Shown here piece by piece: positions 15,413-24,541 of a stretch of 64,000 nucleotides of DNA; position 1 is the stretch's first letter, and every line of letters begins with the position of its first letter. This stretch comes from an uncultured Eubacterium sp. Lineage in GTDB: Bacteria > Bacillota > Clostridia > Oscillospirales > Acutalibacteraceae. Position numbers and translations under genes: made by a program. Location of the stretch: positions 1-64,000 of the forward strand of contig CAKTGF010000007.1 of assembly GCA_934561395.1 (NCBI GenBank), in the 5' to 3' direction. The notes below the pieces were generated by a model. The model saw only the letters and a list, made by a program, of their open reading frames with translations. It was not told the DNA's origin and did not search any database.

Positions 15413-18058
15413 ATGGCAAACAAATGGGTTTATATGTTTAGCGAAGGCAATATGACCATGCGTAACCTGCTTGGCGGTAAGGGTGCAAACCTTGCAGAAA
15501 TGACCGATATCGGTCTTCCTGTACCACAGGGTTTCACAATCACAACAGAGGCTTGTACTCAATATTATGAGGATGGCCGCCATATTAACGACGAGATTAT
15601 GGCTCAAACCATGGAAGGCGTTAAAAAGATGGAAGAGATTAACGGCAAAAAGTTCGGCGATCTCAAAAATCCTCTTCTTGTATCAGTTCGTTCAGGTGCT
15701 CGTGCTTCAATGCCCGGTATGATGGACACAATCCTTAACCTTGGCCTTAATGATGATGTAGTTGCTGCTATGATCGCAGGCAACCCTGACCCATCATTTG
15801 AGCGTTTCGTATATGATTCATACAGACGTTTCATCCAAATGTTCTCAGACGTAGTAATGGAAGTTGGTAAGAAGTATTTTGAGCAGCTTATCGACAAGAT
15901 GAAGGAAGAAAAGGGCGTTAAGTTCGACGTTGAGCTTACTGCAGCAGACCTTAAGGAGCTTGCAAGCCAGTTTAAGGCTGAGTACAAAAAGCAGCTTGGC
16001 GAAGATTTCCCTTCAGACCCTGTAGAGCAACTTAAGCTTGCTATTGAGGCTGTATTCCGTTCATGGGACAACCCACGTGCAAACGTTTATCGTCGTGATA
16101 ACGACATTCCTTATTCATGGGGTACTGCAGTTAACGTAATGCCTATGGTATTCGGTAACTTAAATAACGAATCAGGCACAGGTGTTGCATTCACCCGTGA
16201 CCCTGCAACAGGCGAAAAGAAGCTTATGGGCGAGTTCCTTATCAATGCACAGGGCGAGGACGTAGTTGCCGGTGTTCGTACACCTATGCCAATCGCTCAA
16301 ATGGAGCAGGAATTCCCTGACGCATACGCTGAGTTCATTCAGGTTTGCGATACTCTTGAAAATCACTACCACGACATGCAGGATATGGAGTTCACTGTTG
16401 AGAACAAGAAACTCTATATGCTCCAGTGCCGTAACGGTAAGAGAACTGCACAGGCTGCTCTTCAAATTGCTTGCGACCTTGTTGATGAAGGCCACAAGAC
16501 AGAGGAAGAGGCTGTTGCAATGATCGACCCTCGTAACCTTGACACACTTCTTCACCCACAATTCGACGCTGCTGCTCTTAAGGCTGCAACACCAATCGGC
16601 AAGGGCCTTGGCGCTTCTCCAGGTGCTGCTTGCGGTAAGGTAGTATTCACTGCCGAGGATGCAGAAAACTGGAATGCAAAGGGCGAGAAGGTTGTTCTTG
16701 TTCGTCTTGAAACTTCTCCTGAGGATATCACAGGCATGAAGGCATCTCAAGGTATTCTTACAGTTCGTGGCGGTATGACCTCTCACGCAGCAGTAGTTGC
16801 TCGTGGTATGGGCACATGCTGTGTATCAGGCTGCGGCGATATTAATATGGACGAGGAGAACAAGAAGTTCACACTCGCAGGCAAAACATTTGTTGAAGGC
16901 GATTACATTTCAATCGACGGTTCAACAGGTAACATTTATGACGGCATCATCCCAACAGTTGACGCTCAAATCGCCGGCACATTCGGCAGAATCATGGGCT
17001 GGGCTGATAAGTACAGAACCCTTAAGGTTCGCACAAATGCCGATACTCCTGCCGACGCTAAAAAGGCAAGAGAGCTTGGCGCTGAGGGCATTGGTCTTTG
17101 CCGTACAGAGCACATGTTCTTTGAGGAGGACAGAATTGCTGCATTCCGTGAAATGATTTGCTCAGACACTGTTGAAGAGAGAGAAGCTGCTCTTGAGAAG
17201 ATTCTTCCTTATCAGCAAAACGACTTTGAGCAACTTTACGAAGCTCTTGAGGGCTGCCCTGTAACAATTCGTTTCTTAGACCCGCCTCTTCACGAGTTTG
17301 TTCCTACTGAGGAAGAGGATATTATGAAGCTTGCTGACGCACAAGGCAAGTCAGTTGAAGATATTAAGGCTATCATTGCTTCACTTCACGAGTTCAACCC
17401 AATGATGGGTCACCGTGGTCTTCGTCTTGCAGTTACTTATCCTGAAATTGCAAAGATGCAAACAAAGGCTGTTATCCGTGCTGCAATCAAGGTTCAGTCT
17501 GCTCATCCCGATTGGACTGTATGCCCTGAAATTATGATTCCTCTTTCATGCGATACTAAGGAATTAAAGTATGTTAAGGATATCGTAGTTGCAACTGCCG
17601 ATGCAGAAATCGCTGCTGCAGGCGTTGAAATGAAGTATGAGGTTGGTACCATGATCGAGATTCCTCGTGCTGCTCTTACAGCAGGCGACATCGCTAAGGA
17701 GGCTGAGTTCTTCTGCTTCGGTACTAACGACCTTACTCAAATGACCTACGGCTTCAGCCGTGACGATGCAGGTAAGTTCCTTGACGCTTACTATGATGCA
17801 AAGATTTTCGAGAACGATCCGTTTGCTAAACTTGACCAAACAGGTGTTGGCCAGCTTATGAAGATGGCTGTTGAAAACGGTAAGAAGACCCGTCCTTCAC
17901 TCCACTGCGGTATCTGCGGTGAGCACGGCGGCGATCCTTCATCTGTTGAGTTCTGCCACAAGATTGGTCTTGATTATGTATCATGCTCTCCGTTCAGAGT
18001 TCCGATTGCTCGCCTTGCTGCTGCACAGGCTGCAATTGCTGAAAAGGCTGCAAAATAA
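15413..18058 (+). CDS. ppdK: Pyruvate, phosphate dikinase
   Basis: The ATG at 15413 follows GGAGG; the 881-residue length is normal for PPDK. The N-terminal ATP-grasp domain starts GGKGANLAEMTDIGLPVPQG. The swivelling phosphohistidine domain has GGMTSHAAVVARGMGTCCVSG around residue 455. The C-terminal PEP-binding barrel has RTEHMFF and GICGEHGGDPSSV. It interconverts pyruvate + ATP + Pi and PEP + AMP + PPi; in fermenting Clostridia it often acts in glycolysis with PPi. It stands alone with its own promoter and terminator. Codon use suggests high expression. Confidence 0.98.
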   Translation: MANKWVYMFSEGNMTMRNLLGGKGANLAEMTDIGLPVPQGFTITTEACTQYYEDGRHINDEIMAQTMEGVKKMEEINGKKFGDLKNPLLVSVRSGARASMPGMMDTILNLGLNDDVVAAMIAGNPDPSFERFVYDSYRRFIQMFSDVVMEVGKKYFEQLIDKMKEEKGVKFDVELTAADLKELASQFKAEYKKQLGEDFPSDPVEQLKLAIEAVFRSWDNPRANVYRRDNDIPYSWGTAVNVMPMVFGNLNNESGTGVAFTRDPATGEKKLMGEFLINAQGEDVVAGVRTPMPIAQMEQEFPDAYAEFIQVCDTLENHYHDMQDMEFTVENKKLYMLQCRNGKRTAQAALQIACDLVDEGHKTEEEAVAMIDPRNLDTLLHPQFDAAALKAATPIGKGLGASPGAACGKVVFTAEDAENWNAKGEKVVLVRLETSPEDITGMKASQGILTVRGGMTSHAAVVARGMGTCCVSGCGDINMDEENKKFTLAGKTFVEGDYISIDGSTGNIYDGIIPTVDAQIAGTFGRIMGWADKYRTLKVRTNADTPADAKKARELGAEGIGLCRTEHMFFEEDRIAAFREMICSDTVEEREAALEKILPYQQNDFEQLYEALEGCPVTIRFLDPPLHEFVPTEEEDIMKLADAQGKSVEDIKAIIASLHEFNPMMGHRGLRLAVTYPEIAKMQTKAVIRAAIKVQSAHPDWTVCPEIMIPLSCDTKELKYVKDIVVATADAEIAAAGVEMKYEVGTMIEIPRAALTAGDIAKEAEFFCFGTNDLTQMTYGFSRDDAGKFLDAYYDAKIFENDPFAKLDQTGVGQLMKMAVENGKKTRPSLHCGICGEHGGDPSSVEFCHKIGLDYVSCSPFRVPIARLAAAQAAIAEKAAK

Positions 18059-18091
18059 TCACTAACCGATTATAAGGTCTATAAACATATT

Positions 18092-18118
18092 AAAGGGATA
18101 GCCTCGGCTATCCCTTTT
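18092..18118 (+). terminator. Terminator of ppdK
   Basis: AAAGGGATAGC-ctcg-GCTATCCCTTTT, 33 bp after the stop codon. A nearly identical hairpin recurs at 30693-30720. Confidence 0.85.
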
Positions 18119-18180
18119 AGACTGTCGATAAAGGTCCTGAACCACGCCAAAGTTGCTTTATGAAATATTAAGTATATGAT
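18116..18180 (-). repeat. Dispersed ~60-bp repeat, copy A
   Basis: Read on the minus strand it contains ATATACTTAAT near its start, GGCGTGGTTCAGGACCTTT in the middle and CGACAGTCTAA at the end. It matches copies B (49971-50029) and C (62715-62776), and is followed on the minus strand by the hairpin at 18092-18118. Confidence 0.75.
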
Positions 18181-18193
18181 AGACAAGCCTATT

Positions 18194-18221
18194 TTGAAAC
18201 AAAACTTTATAACGATATAAT
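18194..18221 (+). promoter_or_regulatory. Promoter of the small XRE regulator
   Basis: TTGAAA (18194-18199), 16 bp, TATAAT (18216-18221). Confidence 0.7.
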
Positions 18222-18251
18222 TTAAAGAAAATCGGTATAGGGAGTGATACT

Positions 18252-18494
18252 ATGACTATTGCAGAGGCTACAAGGGCGAGGATAGAAGAATTGTGCAATG
18301 AAAAAGGCATAAACTTTTGTCAGCTGGCAACTGTTTCCGGGATACCTTACACAACGGTAAAATCAATAATTTATCAACAGAGCAAAAATCCGGGAATTAT
18401 CACTATAAAGAAAATTTGTGACGGATTGGATATTACAATAACTGAATTTTTCGATACTGACACATTTAAAAATCTTGAACAGGAACTAAAATAA
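18252..18494 (+). CDS. Small XRE-family transcriptional regulator
   Basis: The protein has 80 residues and is almost entirely one Cro/C1-type helix-turn-helix: ARIEELCNEKGINFCQLATV, then SGIPYTTVKSIIYQQSKNPG and TIKKICDGLDITITEFFD. There is no second domain. GGGAGTG precedes the ATG. It is a single gene with its own promoter and terminator, beside the rubrerythrin gene on the other strand. Its targets cannot be told from the sequence. Confidence 0.85.
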   Translation: MTIAEATRARIEELCNEKGINFCQLATVSGIPYTTVKSIIYQQSKNPGIITIKKICDGLDITITEFFDTDTFKNLEQELK

Positions 18495-18523
18495 AGGGCA
18501 GGCTGCGATAAACAGTCTGCCCT
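18495..18523. terminator. Bidirectional terminator between xre and rubrerythrin
   Basis: AGGGCAG-g-CTG and CAG-t-CTGCCCT around a CGATAAA loop, with A/T-rich flanks; it serves the two convergent genes. Confidence 0.75.
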
Positions 18524-18541
18524 AAAATTTATATGGTTATT

Positions 18542-19078
18542 TTAGCCGAAATATCTTTTGAGGAGTCCCTCGAATGCTTTGCCATGGCGAGCTTCGTCAC
18601 GAGCCATTTCATGAACGGTGTCATGGATAGCGTCAAGACCTTGCTCTTTTGCCTTTTTAGCAAGCTCAAATTTGCCAAGTGTTGCGCCGTTTTCAGCAGC
18701 AACTCTCATTTCAAGGTTTTTCTTTGTAGAATCTGTGATAACCTCGCCCAGCAGCTCTGCAAACTTTGCTGCGTGCTCTGCCTCTTCATAAGCAGCCTTT
18801 TCCCAATAAAGGCCGATTTCAGGATATCCCTCACGGTGTGCAACCCTTGCCATTGCAAGATACATGCCAACTTCTGAACATTCGCCGTTGAAATTGTCAC
18901 GAAGGCCCTGGATGATTTCAGGGTCAACTCCATTTGCAACGCCGACAATGTGCTCAGCAGCCCATGTGGTTTCTGCACCGTCTTCTCTTACAGCCATTTT
19001 TGCCTTACAGATTGGGCAAATATCAATTGGTTCATCACTTTCGTATCCGCATACGGGACAATAATACTTCTTTTGCAT
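18542..19078 (-). CDS. Reverse rubrerythrin (N-terminal rubredoxin domain)
   Basis: The start at 19078 ([12 protein letters not shown]) follows AAGGAG; 178 residues. A rubredoxin-type iron site (CPVC ... CPIC) lies at the N-terminus, ahead of a ferritin-like four-helix diiron domain ([27 protein letters not shown]). This reversed order defines reverse rubrerythrins, which reduce H2O2 and O2 with NADH-derived electrons in the cytoplasm of anaerobes. The perR-like gene lies directly upstream (33 bp between genes), so both probably answer to peroxide together. Confidence 0.93.
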   Translation of the reverse strand: MQKKYYCPVCGYESDEPIDICPICKAKMAVREDGAETTWAAEHIVGVANGVDPEIIQGLRDNFNGECSEVGMYLAMARVAHREGYPEIGLYWEKAAYEEAEHAAKFAELLGEVITDSTKKNLEMRVAAENGATLGKFELAKKAKEQGLDAIHDTVHEMARDEARHGKAFEGLLKRYFG

Positions 19079-19111
19079 TTTAAAAATCTCCTTCAACTTT
19101 TTAAAATTAAT

Positions 19112-19519
19112 TTATTTTTTGTTTTTACAATCAAGGCATACGCCGCTGAAATAAACATCTCGCTTGGCAATGTCAAAGCCTTCAATTCCGCTGTAGGTTA
19201 TTTTATCAACCTTAAAATCAAAAATGCTTTTGCATTTGTCGCAAACGAAATGGCCGTGCAAGGATGTGTCTGCATCATATCTTACACGATGGTCGTCAAT
19301 GCTGATTTTTATAATCAAGCCCTGCTCCTCAAGCGCCTGCAAAGAATTATAAACCGTTGTTTTGGAAAATGACGGATGCAGCTTTGTAACGCTTTTGTAT
19401 ATTTCATCTGCATCAGGGTGAGTGCGATTTTCACAAAGGTATTTATAAACCTCTATACGCTGGGGAGTTGCCCGGAAATGATTATCCTTAAACAGCTTTG
19501 TAATCTCTATTTCATTCAA
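19112..19519 (-). CDS. perR: Fur-family regulator, PerR type
   Basis: The protein has 135 residues. A winged helix (FRATPQRIEVYKYL, SKTTVYNSLQALEEQGLI) is followed by a metal-binding dimer domain with HPDADEIY, RYDADTSLHGHFVC, and structural zinc pairs CDKC and CLDC. Asp in RYDAD and His-x-His spacing favour PerR over Fur or Zur, since PerR senses peroxide by metal-catalysed oxidation of these His residues. Upstream is an inverted repeat overlapping the transcription start, implying self-repression. It is co-directional with rubrerythrin. Confidence 0.88.
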   Translation of the reverse strand: MNEIEITKLFKDNHFRATPQRIEVYKYLCENRTHPDADEIYKSVTKLHPSFSKTTVYNSLQALEEQGLIIKISIDDHRVRYDADTSLHGHFVCDKCKSIFDFKVDKITYSGIEGFDIAKRDVYFSGVCLDCKNKK

Positions 19520-19548
19520 CCAACCACCACCTTGTTACGATTGTTAAG

Positions 19549-19563
19549 TTGTAACGATTACAA
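19549..19563. promoter_or_regulatory. PerR-box-like operator
   Basis: TTGTAA-cga-TTACAA is a perfect 6-3-6 inverted repeat just downstream of the perR -10 box, similar to the PerR consensus TTATAATnATTATAA. A degenerate half lies at 19530-19545. Confidence 0.65.
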
Positions 19564-19568
19564 TTTAT

Positions 19569-19596
19569 ATTATACACATAAAATTCGATTTGTCAA
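19569..19596 (-). promoter_or_regulatory. Promoter of perR-rubrerythrin
   Basis: Minus-strand TTGACA (19591-19596), 16 bp, TATAAT (19569-19574); both hexamers are perfect. Confidence 0.85.
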
Positions 19597-19754
19597 TAGT
19601 ATTTTTTGGATTTTTATTTTCCTAAAGATTTAGTGCTTTATATTTTTATGCAAACGTGATATGATAATTGTATAAATTACATTGGCATTTGGGAAATCGG
19701 CACACAAAAATGCGCCTGTATTATTTTCAATTGCTAAAAGGATATGGTGGTATT

Positions 19755-21140
19755 ATGAACACACAAAATATAAAACCGTTTGGTTTTAAAGACAAAATCG
19801 GCTATATGTTTGGTGATTTGGCAAACGATTTTACATTTTTGCTTTCATCCGGCTTCCTTTTAAAGTTTTATACCGATGTTATGGGTGTAAAAGGCAGCGT
19901 TGTTGGCACGGTTATGATGATTGCACGGTTTGTCGACGCCTTTACCGATGTTGGCATGGGCAGAATTTGCGACCGCTCAAAGGTAACCAAAAACGGCAAG
20001 TTTAAGCCTTGGCTGTTAAGAATGTGCGGCCCTGTTGCGATTATGTCGTTTTTAATGTATCAAAGCTCCCTTGCAGATATGTCCATGGCGTTTAAAATTG
20101 CTTACTTGGCAATAACATATATATTATGGGGCTCTGTATTTTACACCTCGGTTAACATTCCCTATGGCTCAATGGCCTCAGCTATTTCCGGCGACCCGGG
20201 CGACAGACAATCCCTTTCCACCTTCAGAACCATGGGCGGAACCTTGGCAGGCGCCGTTATCACAGCGGGCTTACCTATGATTGTTTATAACAGCAATTCA
20301 GAATTAGAGGGCAAAAAGTTCACAGTTGTTGCAGGCATACTTTCCGTTGCCGCAATTATTTGCTATTTGCTTTGCTACAAATTAGTAACAGAAAGAGTGG
20401 TTGTTAAGGTTGACAACAGGGCTCTTAAAAACAATAATGTGGGCGTTATGCTGAAAAACGCCGTTAAAAACAGAGCGCTTATTTCAATTATCGTTGCATC
20501 AATAGCAATGCTTTTGGCGCAGCTTACTCTTCAATCAATGTCAAACTATGTGTTCCCCAATTTTTACAGGAACGCAAAGGCAATTACCGCAGGCATGGCA
20601 GTAATGGGCGTTACAATGATTATTGCCGCAGTTTGTGCAAAGCCCCTTGGCAATAAAATCGGCAAGGCAGAACTTGGGGCATACGCCGCAATTTTCGGTG
20701 GCTTGATTTCGCTGCTTGCATTTTTCATCAGGCCAAGCAATGTTTGGGTGTTTGTTATAATGCAAAGCTTTACCTGGCTTGGTCTTGGAATGTATCAAAT
20801 GATAGGCTGGGCTCTTATTACGGATGTTATTGATTATTCAGAAATTAAAAACGGCATCCGTGAGGACGGAAGCGTTTATGCCCTGTATTCATTTGCAAGA
20901 AAAATCGGTCAGGCTGCGTCGGCAGGGCTTTCCGGCTGGTTGTTAGACCTTGTGGGCTACACCAAGGAAACCCAATTTGACACCGATGTTGTTAACGGAA
21001 TTTTTAACATTACAACAATTGTGCCGGCAATCGGCTTTATCGCACTTGGATTAATCCTTTTGCTGTGGTATCCGCTGCACAAAAAGCAGGTTGATGAAAA
21101 TGTTGCAACACTTAAGGAAATGCACAAGGAGGAAAATTAA
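19755..21140 (+). CDS. GPH-family sugar:cation symporter
   Basis: The likely start is the ATG at 19755 (MNTQNIKPFGFKDKIGYMFG); 461 residues with about 12 membrane segments. The N-terminal GYMFGDLANDFTF and FVDAFTDVGMGRICDRS are the classic GPH/MelB signature (D-x-x-x-D-x-x-x-G in helix II-loop). It brings glycosides or oligosaccharides in with Na+ or H+. The GH2 gene starts at its stop codon, so the pair imports and cleaves the same glycoside inside the cell. The substrate is not readable from sequence. The promoter is weak (TTTATA-17-TATGAT near 19640). Confidence 0.9.
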   Translation: MNTQNIKPFGFKDKIGYMFGDLANDFTFLLSSGFLLKFYTDVMGVKGSVVGTVMMIARFVDAFTDVGMGRICDRSKVTKNGKFKPWLLRMCGPVAIMSFLMYQSSLADMSMAFKIAYLAITYILWGSVFYTSVNIPYGSMASAISGDPGDRQSLSTFRTMGGTLAGAVITAGLPMIVYNSNSELEGKKFTVVAGILSVAAIICYLLCYKLVTERVVVKVDNRALKNNNVGVMLKNAVKNRALISIIVASIAMLLAQLTLQSMSNYVFPNFYRNAKAITAGMAVMGVTMIIAAVCAKPLGNKIGKAELGAYAAIFGGLISLLAFFIRPSNVWVFVIMQSFTWLGLGMYQMIGWALITDVIDYSEIKNGIREDGSVYALYSFARKIGQAASAGLSGWLLDLVGYTKETQFDTDVVNGIFNITTIVPAIGFIALGLILLLWYPLHKKQVDENVATLKEMHKEEN

Positions 21141-23339
21141 GTGAGAAAAACCAAAATCATTAATGACGCTTGGGAATTTTCAAAGGATAATTCCGCCTGG
21201 GAAAAGGTAAACCTGCCCCACACCTGGAACGGCGTTGACGGCCAGGACGGCGGCAACGATTATTACAGGGGAAAGTGCTACTACAAAAAGCAAATTGACG
21301 CTGAGGATATGCCGGGAGAAAAGTTGTTTGTAAAGTTTTACGGCGTTAATTCCTCTGCCGAGGTATTCTTTAACGGCACAAAATGCGCTGCCCATGACGG
21401 CGGATATTCCGCATTTGAGGCGGAGCTTAATGCCAAGAAGGGCGAGCTTGTCGTTGCGGTTGATAACTCTGCTAACGACAGCGTATATCCCCAGCAGGCA
21501 GACTTTACATTTTACGGCGGCATTTACAGAAATGTTGAATTAATTTCCCTTGGCAAGGTGCATTTTGTTGACGAATTTCACATTACGCCGGTTGTTAAAG
21601 GGGAATGTGCCGAAATTGAGCTTGAGGCATTTACTAATGACGATGCGGATATTGAATACGAAATTATAAATGACGGCGAGATAATATACCGCTCCTCAAA
21701 TTCAAAAACGGTTATTGAAAACCCACATTTATGGAACGGAAGAATTGACCCACATTTATACACCGCAAACGCTTATGCAAGCGTTAACGGTCAGGTGGTT
21801 GACAAGGTTTCAGCCCGTTTCGGTATTCGTTCATTTGAATTTGACCCTGACAAGGGCTTTATCTTAAACGGCAAGGAATATCCGTTAAGGGGTGTTTCCC
21901 GGCATCAGGACAGACCGCAAATCGGCAACGCACTGCTGCCCGAGCACCATAAAGAGGATATGGACCTTATCTGTGAAATGGGTGCAACAACAATCAGGCT
22001 TGCACACTATCAGCACGACCAATATTTTTATGATTTGTGCGATGAGCGAGGCATGGTGGTTTGGGCAGAAATCCCATATATTTCAAGGCACATGCCCAAG
22101 GGTTTTGACAATACAAGAAGCCAGCTTACAGAGCTTATCAATCAGTGCTACAATCACCCATCAATTGTTACCTGGGGCCTTTCAAACGAAATTACCATGG
22201 CAGGCGCAAGCGACAAGGGGCTCATTGATAACCACAAAATGCTTAACGATTTGGCGCATAATTTGGATAAAACAAGGCCTACAACTCTTGCGGTTGTTAC
22301 CATGTGCTCCCCTGATGAGGAGTATGTTCACATCAGCGATATTGTTTCATACAACCATTATTTCGGCTGGTACGGCGGCAATGTGGCAATGTACGGCCCT
22401 TGGTTTGACAGCTTTCACAAAAAATACCCAAACAAGGCAATCGGCATAAGCGAATACGGCTGCGAGGCCTTGAATTGGCACACCTCCACCCCCGAGCAGG
22501 GCGATTATACGGAGGAATACCAGGCATATTACCATGAGGAGCTCATAAAGCAGATTATTGACAGACCGTATCTTTGGGCAACCCATGTTTGGAATATGTT
22601 TGACTTTGCCGCAGACGCAAGAAGCGAGGGCGGCGAGAACGGAATGAACCACAAGGGCTTGGTTACCTTTGACAGAAAGTATAAAAAAGACAGCTTTTAT
22701 GCCTACAAGTGCTGGCTTTCAGATGAACCCACCCTGCATATTTGCTCAAAAAGATATGTTGACAGGGTTGAGGATGTTACCAAGGTAACCGTTTATTCAA
22801 ACCAAGATGAGGTTGAGCTTTTTGCCAACGGCGAAAGCGTGGGCAAGCAAAAAAAGGGTAAATATCCGTTCTTCTACTTTGAGGTTAAAAACTCGGGCGA
22901 AACTCAGCTTAAGGCTGTTGCAGGGAATCTTGAGGATACTGCTAAAATCAATAAGGTTGACAAGCCCAACCCCGATTATGTAATGCAGGAGGAGGGCGCC
23001 GTTATCAATTGGTTTGAAATTGATACCCCAACAGGCTATCTTTCAATTAACGATACCTTTGGCGATATTATGGCAACCTTCAGGGGCAAGCTGGTGCTTT
23101 TGAGCATGATACCCATGCTGAAAAAAGCCCTTTCCGGCGGCGACGATAAGTCCGACGATAAAAAGAAAAAGGGCTCGGGTATGTCCGTTGCAGGCTTTAA
23201 AATCAGCAAAACCATGGTTGAAATGGCAAAGGGCTTTTCACTAAAGCGTGCCTTATCAATGCTTGGCGGCAAGTTCACTAAGGAGCAAATGCTGGCAATC
23301 AACAAAAAGCTGAACAAAATCAAAAAGAAAAGTAAGTAA
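21141..23339 (+). CDS. Cytoplasmic GH2 glycosidase with a basic C-terminal tail
   Basis: The start is GTG at 21141, directly after the transporter stop, with GGAGG overlapping the previous codons. It has 732 residues and no signal peptide. The sugar-binding and Ig-like domains (WEFSKDNSAWEKVNLPHTWN; ARFGIRSFEFD) precede the TIM barrel with acid/base Glu in VTWGLSNEI and nucleophile Glu in ISEYGCEA. The family includes beta-galactosidases, glucuronidases and mannosidases; the exact activity is open. The last ~100 residues (from about 645) are unlike GH2 proteins I know: ALSGGDDKSDDKKKKGSG, then a Lys-rich helical tail. Confidence 0.88.
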   Translation: MRKTKIINDAWEFSKDNSAWEKVNLPHTWNGVDGQDGGNDYYRGKCYYKKQIDAEDMPGEKLFVKFYGVNSSAEVFFNGTKCAAHDGGYSAFEAELNAKKGELVVAVDNSANDSVYPQQADFTFYGGIYRNVELISLGKVHFVDEFHITPVVKGECAEIELEAFTNDDADIEYEIINDGEIIYRSSNSKTVIENPHLWNGRIDPHLYTANAYASVNGQVVDKVSARFGIRSFEFDPDKGFILNGKEYPLRGVSRHQDRPQIGNALLPEHHKEDMDLICEMGATTIRLAHYQHDQYFYDLCDERGMVVWAEIPYISRHMPKGFDNTRSQLTELINQCYNHPSIVTWGLSNEITMAGASDKGLIDNHKMLNDLAHNLDKTRPTTLAVVTMCSPDEEYVHISDIVSYNHYFGWYGGNVAMYGPWFDSFHKKYPNKAIGISEYGCEALNWHTSTPEQGDYTEEYQAYYHEELIKQIIDRPYLWATHVWNMFDFAADARSEGGENGMNHKGLVTFDRKYKKDSFYAYKCWLSDEPTLHICSKRYVDRVEDVTKVTVYSNQDEVELFANGESVGKQKKGKYPFFYFEVKNSGETQLKAVAGNLEDTAKINKVDKPNPDYVMQEEGAVINWFEIDTPTGYLSINDTFGDIMATFRGKLVLLSMIPMLKKALSGGDDKSDDKKKKGSGMSVAGFKISKTMVEMAKGFSLKRALSMLGGKFTKEQMLAINKKLNKIKKKSK

Positions 23340-23344
23340 ATAAT

Positions 23345-23381
23345 AAAAACGGCAAGTATCATTTGATACTTGCCGTTTTTT
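23345..23381. terminator. Bidirectional terminator shared by GH2 and tRNA-Pro
   Basis: A perfect stem AAAAACGGCAAGTATCA / TGATACTTGCCGTTTTT with a 2-nt loop. Its final T is also the last base (complement) of the tRNA CCA end. Confidence 0.9.
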
Positions 23382-23456
23382 GGTCGGAGTGACAAGACTT
23401 GAACTTGCGACCCCTAGACCCCCAGTCTAGTGCGCTACCAGCTGCGCTACACCCCG
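23381..23456 (-). tRNA. tRNA-Pro (anticodon GGG)
   Basis: The acceptor CGGGGTG pairs with CACTCCG (one G-T pair) and is followed by A and the encoded CCA. The anticodon stem CTAGA/TCTAG encloses loop CTGGGGG, anticodon GGG. T-loop GTTCAAGTC is present. 76 nt including CCA. Confidence 0.94.
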
Positions 23457-23478
23457 ATATACGCTTTGAGCAAATACT

Positions 23479-23507
23479 AATATAACATTAATTGGCGGCT
23501 AAGTCAA
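23479..23507 (-). promoter_or_regulatory. Promoter of tRNA-Pro
   Basis: Minus-strand TTGACT (23502-23507), 17 bp, TATATT (23479-23484). Confidence 0.75.
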
Positions 23508-23560
23508 TATGTGATTTTAAATTGATTAAATAAACTATGCATTATAAACAATTTATTTGA

Positions 23561-23589
23561 TTGATATGCCGCTGTTTTCGTGCTATAAT
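23561..23589 (+). promoter_or_regulatory. Promoter of the PLC-like/MBL/PfkB operon
   Basis: TTGATA (23561-23566), 17 bp, TATAAT (23584-23589), 43 bp before the start codon. Confidence 0.8.
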
Positions 23590-23632
23590 GTTACTATTAC
23601 CGGGCAAATTTTACAAAAGCAGGGTGATTGCT

Positions 23633-24532
23633 ATGATTTACACCGAATGGATGAGGTATATTAAGGATGATGTTAAGCTTACGAGCCTTGTTATCCCCGG
23701 TGCGCACAATGCAGGCAGCTACGGCATGAACAAAACTGCCGAATGCCAGAGTGACAATCTTTTGGTGCAGTTTGAGCACGGTATAAGGCAATTTTGCCTG
23801 CGGCTTGACACCAAGCGAAACGGCGATATTGTGCTTGCCCACGGAATAAGCAAGGGGGATTTGTTTGAAAACGCCTTAAAGGATATTCAAAAAATTATAG
23901 CAAATTATCCTACAGAGTTTTTACTTTTGGATATTCGTGAATACTATCCCCAAAAATTCGGCCCGATTACCCTTAAATACAGGGCAGACAAAGATAGGGT
24001 TAACGAGCTTTTGAAAAAACACCTTAACCCCGAGAAAAACGCCTATTACACTTTTGATAAAATAAATGAAGTAACTGTTGGGGACATAAGAAACGCCGGC
24101 AAAAAATTTATTCTCATTAATGATGAGGAAAATTACAAATTCAGCAAAAGCTGCCAACAGATTTTACCTTGGGAAAAGGCGGTAAACGGCGCAAGAGCCG
24201 AAAAATTTGCAAAAGAAACCCTGCGCTTTTTTGACGATTACAAAACCGATGGCCTTTACTGGTTCCAAACCCAGCAAACACCCAACCCGGGCACGGAAAT
24301 CGGCTTAAAAAGCCCAAAGACTCTTGATGATGAGCTGATAAAGTATTTTGGCGCTATTATTGACGGCATTGCCGCAACCCCACGGTATTTGCAGCAGGCA
24401 AACATAATTGCAGGGGATTTTATGACCCGAAATTATAATAAATCAAGGGCAATTTTAAGGCTTAATTTGCTGAAAAACAATGTTAAGCCGGAGATGGAAG
24501 CGGAATATGACAGATTATTAAAAGAGAATTGA
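23633..24532 (+). CDS. PI-PLC-like phosphodiesterase domain protein
   Basis: The start is ATG 23633 (MIYTEWMRYIKDD), preceded by AGGGTGA; 299 residues. The two catalytic His of bacterial phosphatidylinositol phospholipase C are recognisable: VIPGAHNAGSYG near residue 25 and DIVLAHGI near residue 65, with LLLDIREYY further on. The C-terminal half is poorly conserved. Secreted PI-PLCs have signal peptides, but none is seen here, so the protein would act in the cytoplasm or at the inner membrane face. The reaction would be cleavage of a phosphodiester to a cyclic phosphate. It is first in an operon with an MBL-fold hydrolase 9 bp downstream. Confidence 0.75.
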   Translation: MIYTEWMRYIKDDVKLTSLVIPGAHNAGSYGMNKTAECQSDNLLVQFEHGIRQFCLRLDTKRNGDIVLAHGISKGDLFENALKDIQKIIANYPTEFLLLDIREYYPQKFGPITLKYRADKDRVNELLKKHLNPEKNAYYTFDKINEVTVGDIRNAGKKFILINDEENYKFSKSCQQILPWEKAVNGARAEKFAKETLRFFDDYKTDGLYWFQTQQTPNPGTEIGLKSPKTLDDELIKYFGAIIDGIAATPRYLQQANIIAGDFMTRNYNKSRAILRLNLLKNNVKPEMEAEYDRLLKEN

Positions 24533-24541
24533 GGGCTGAAA

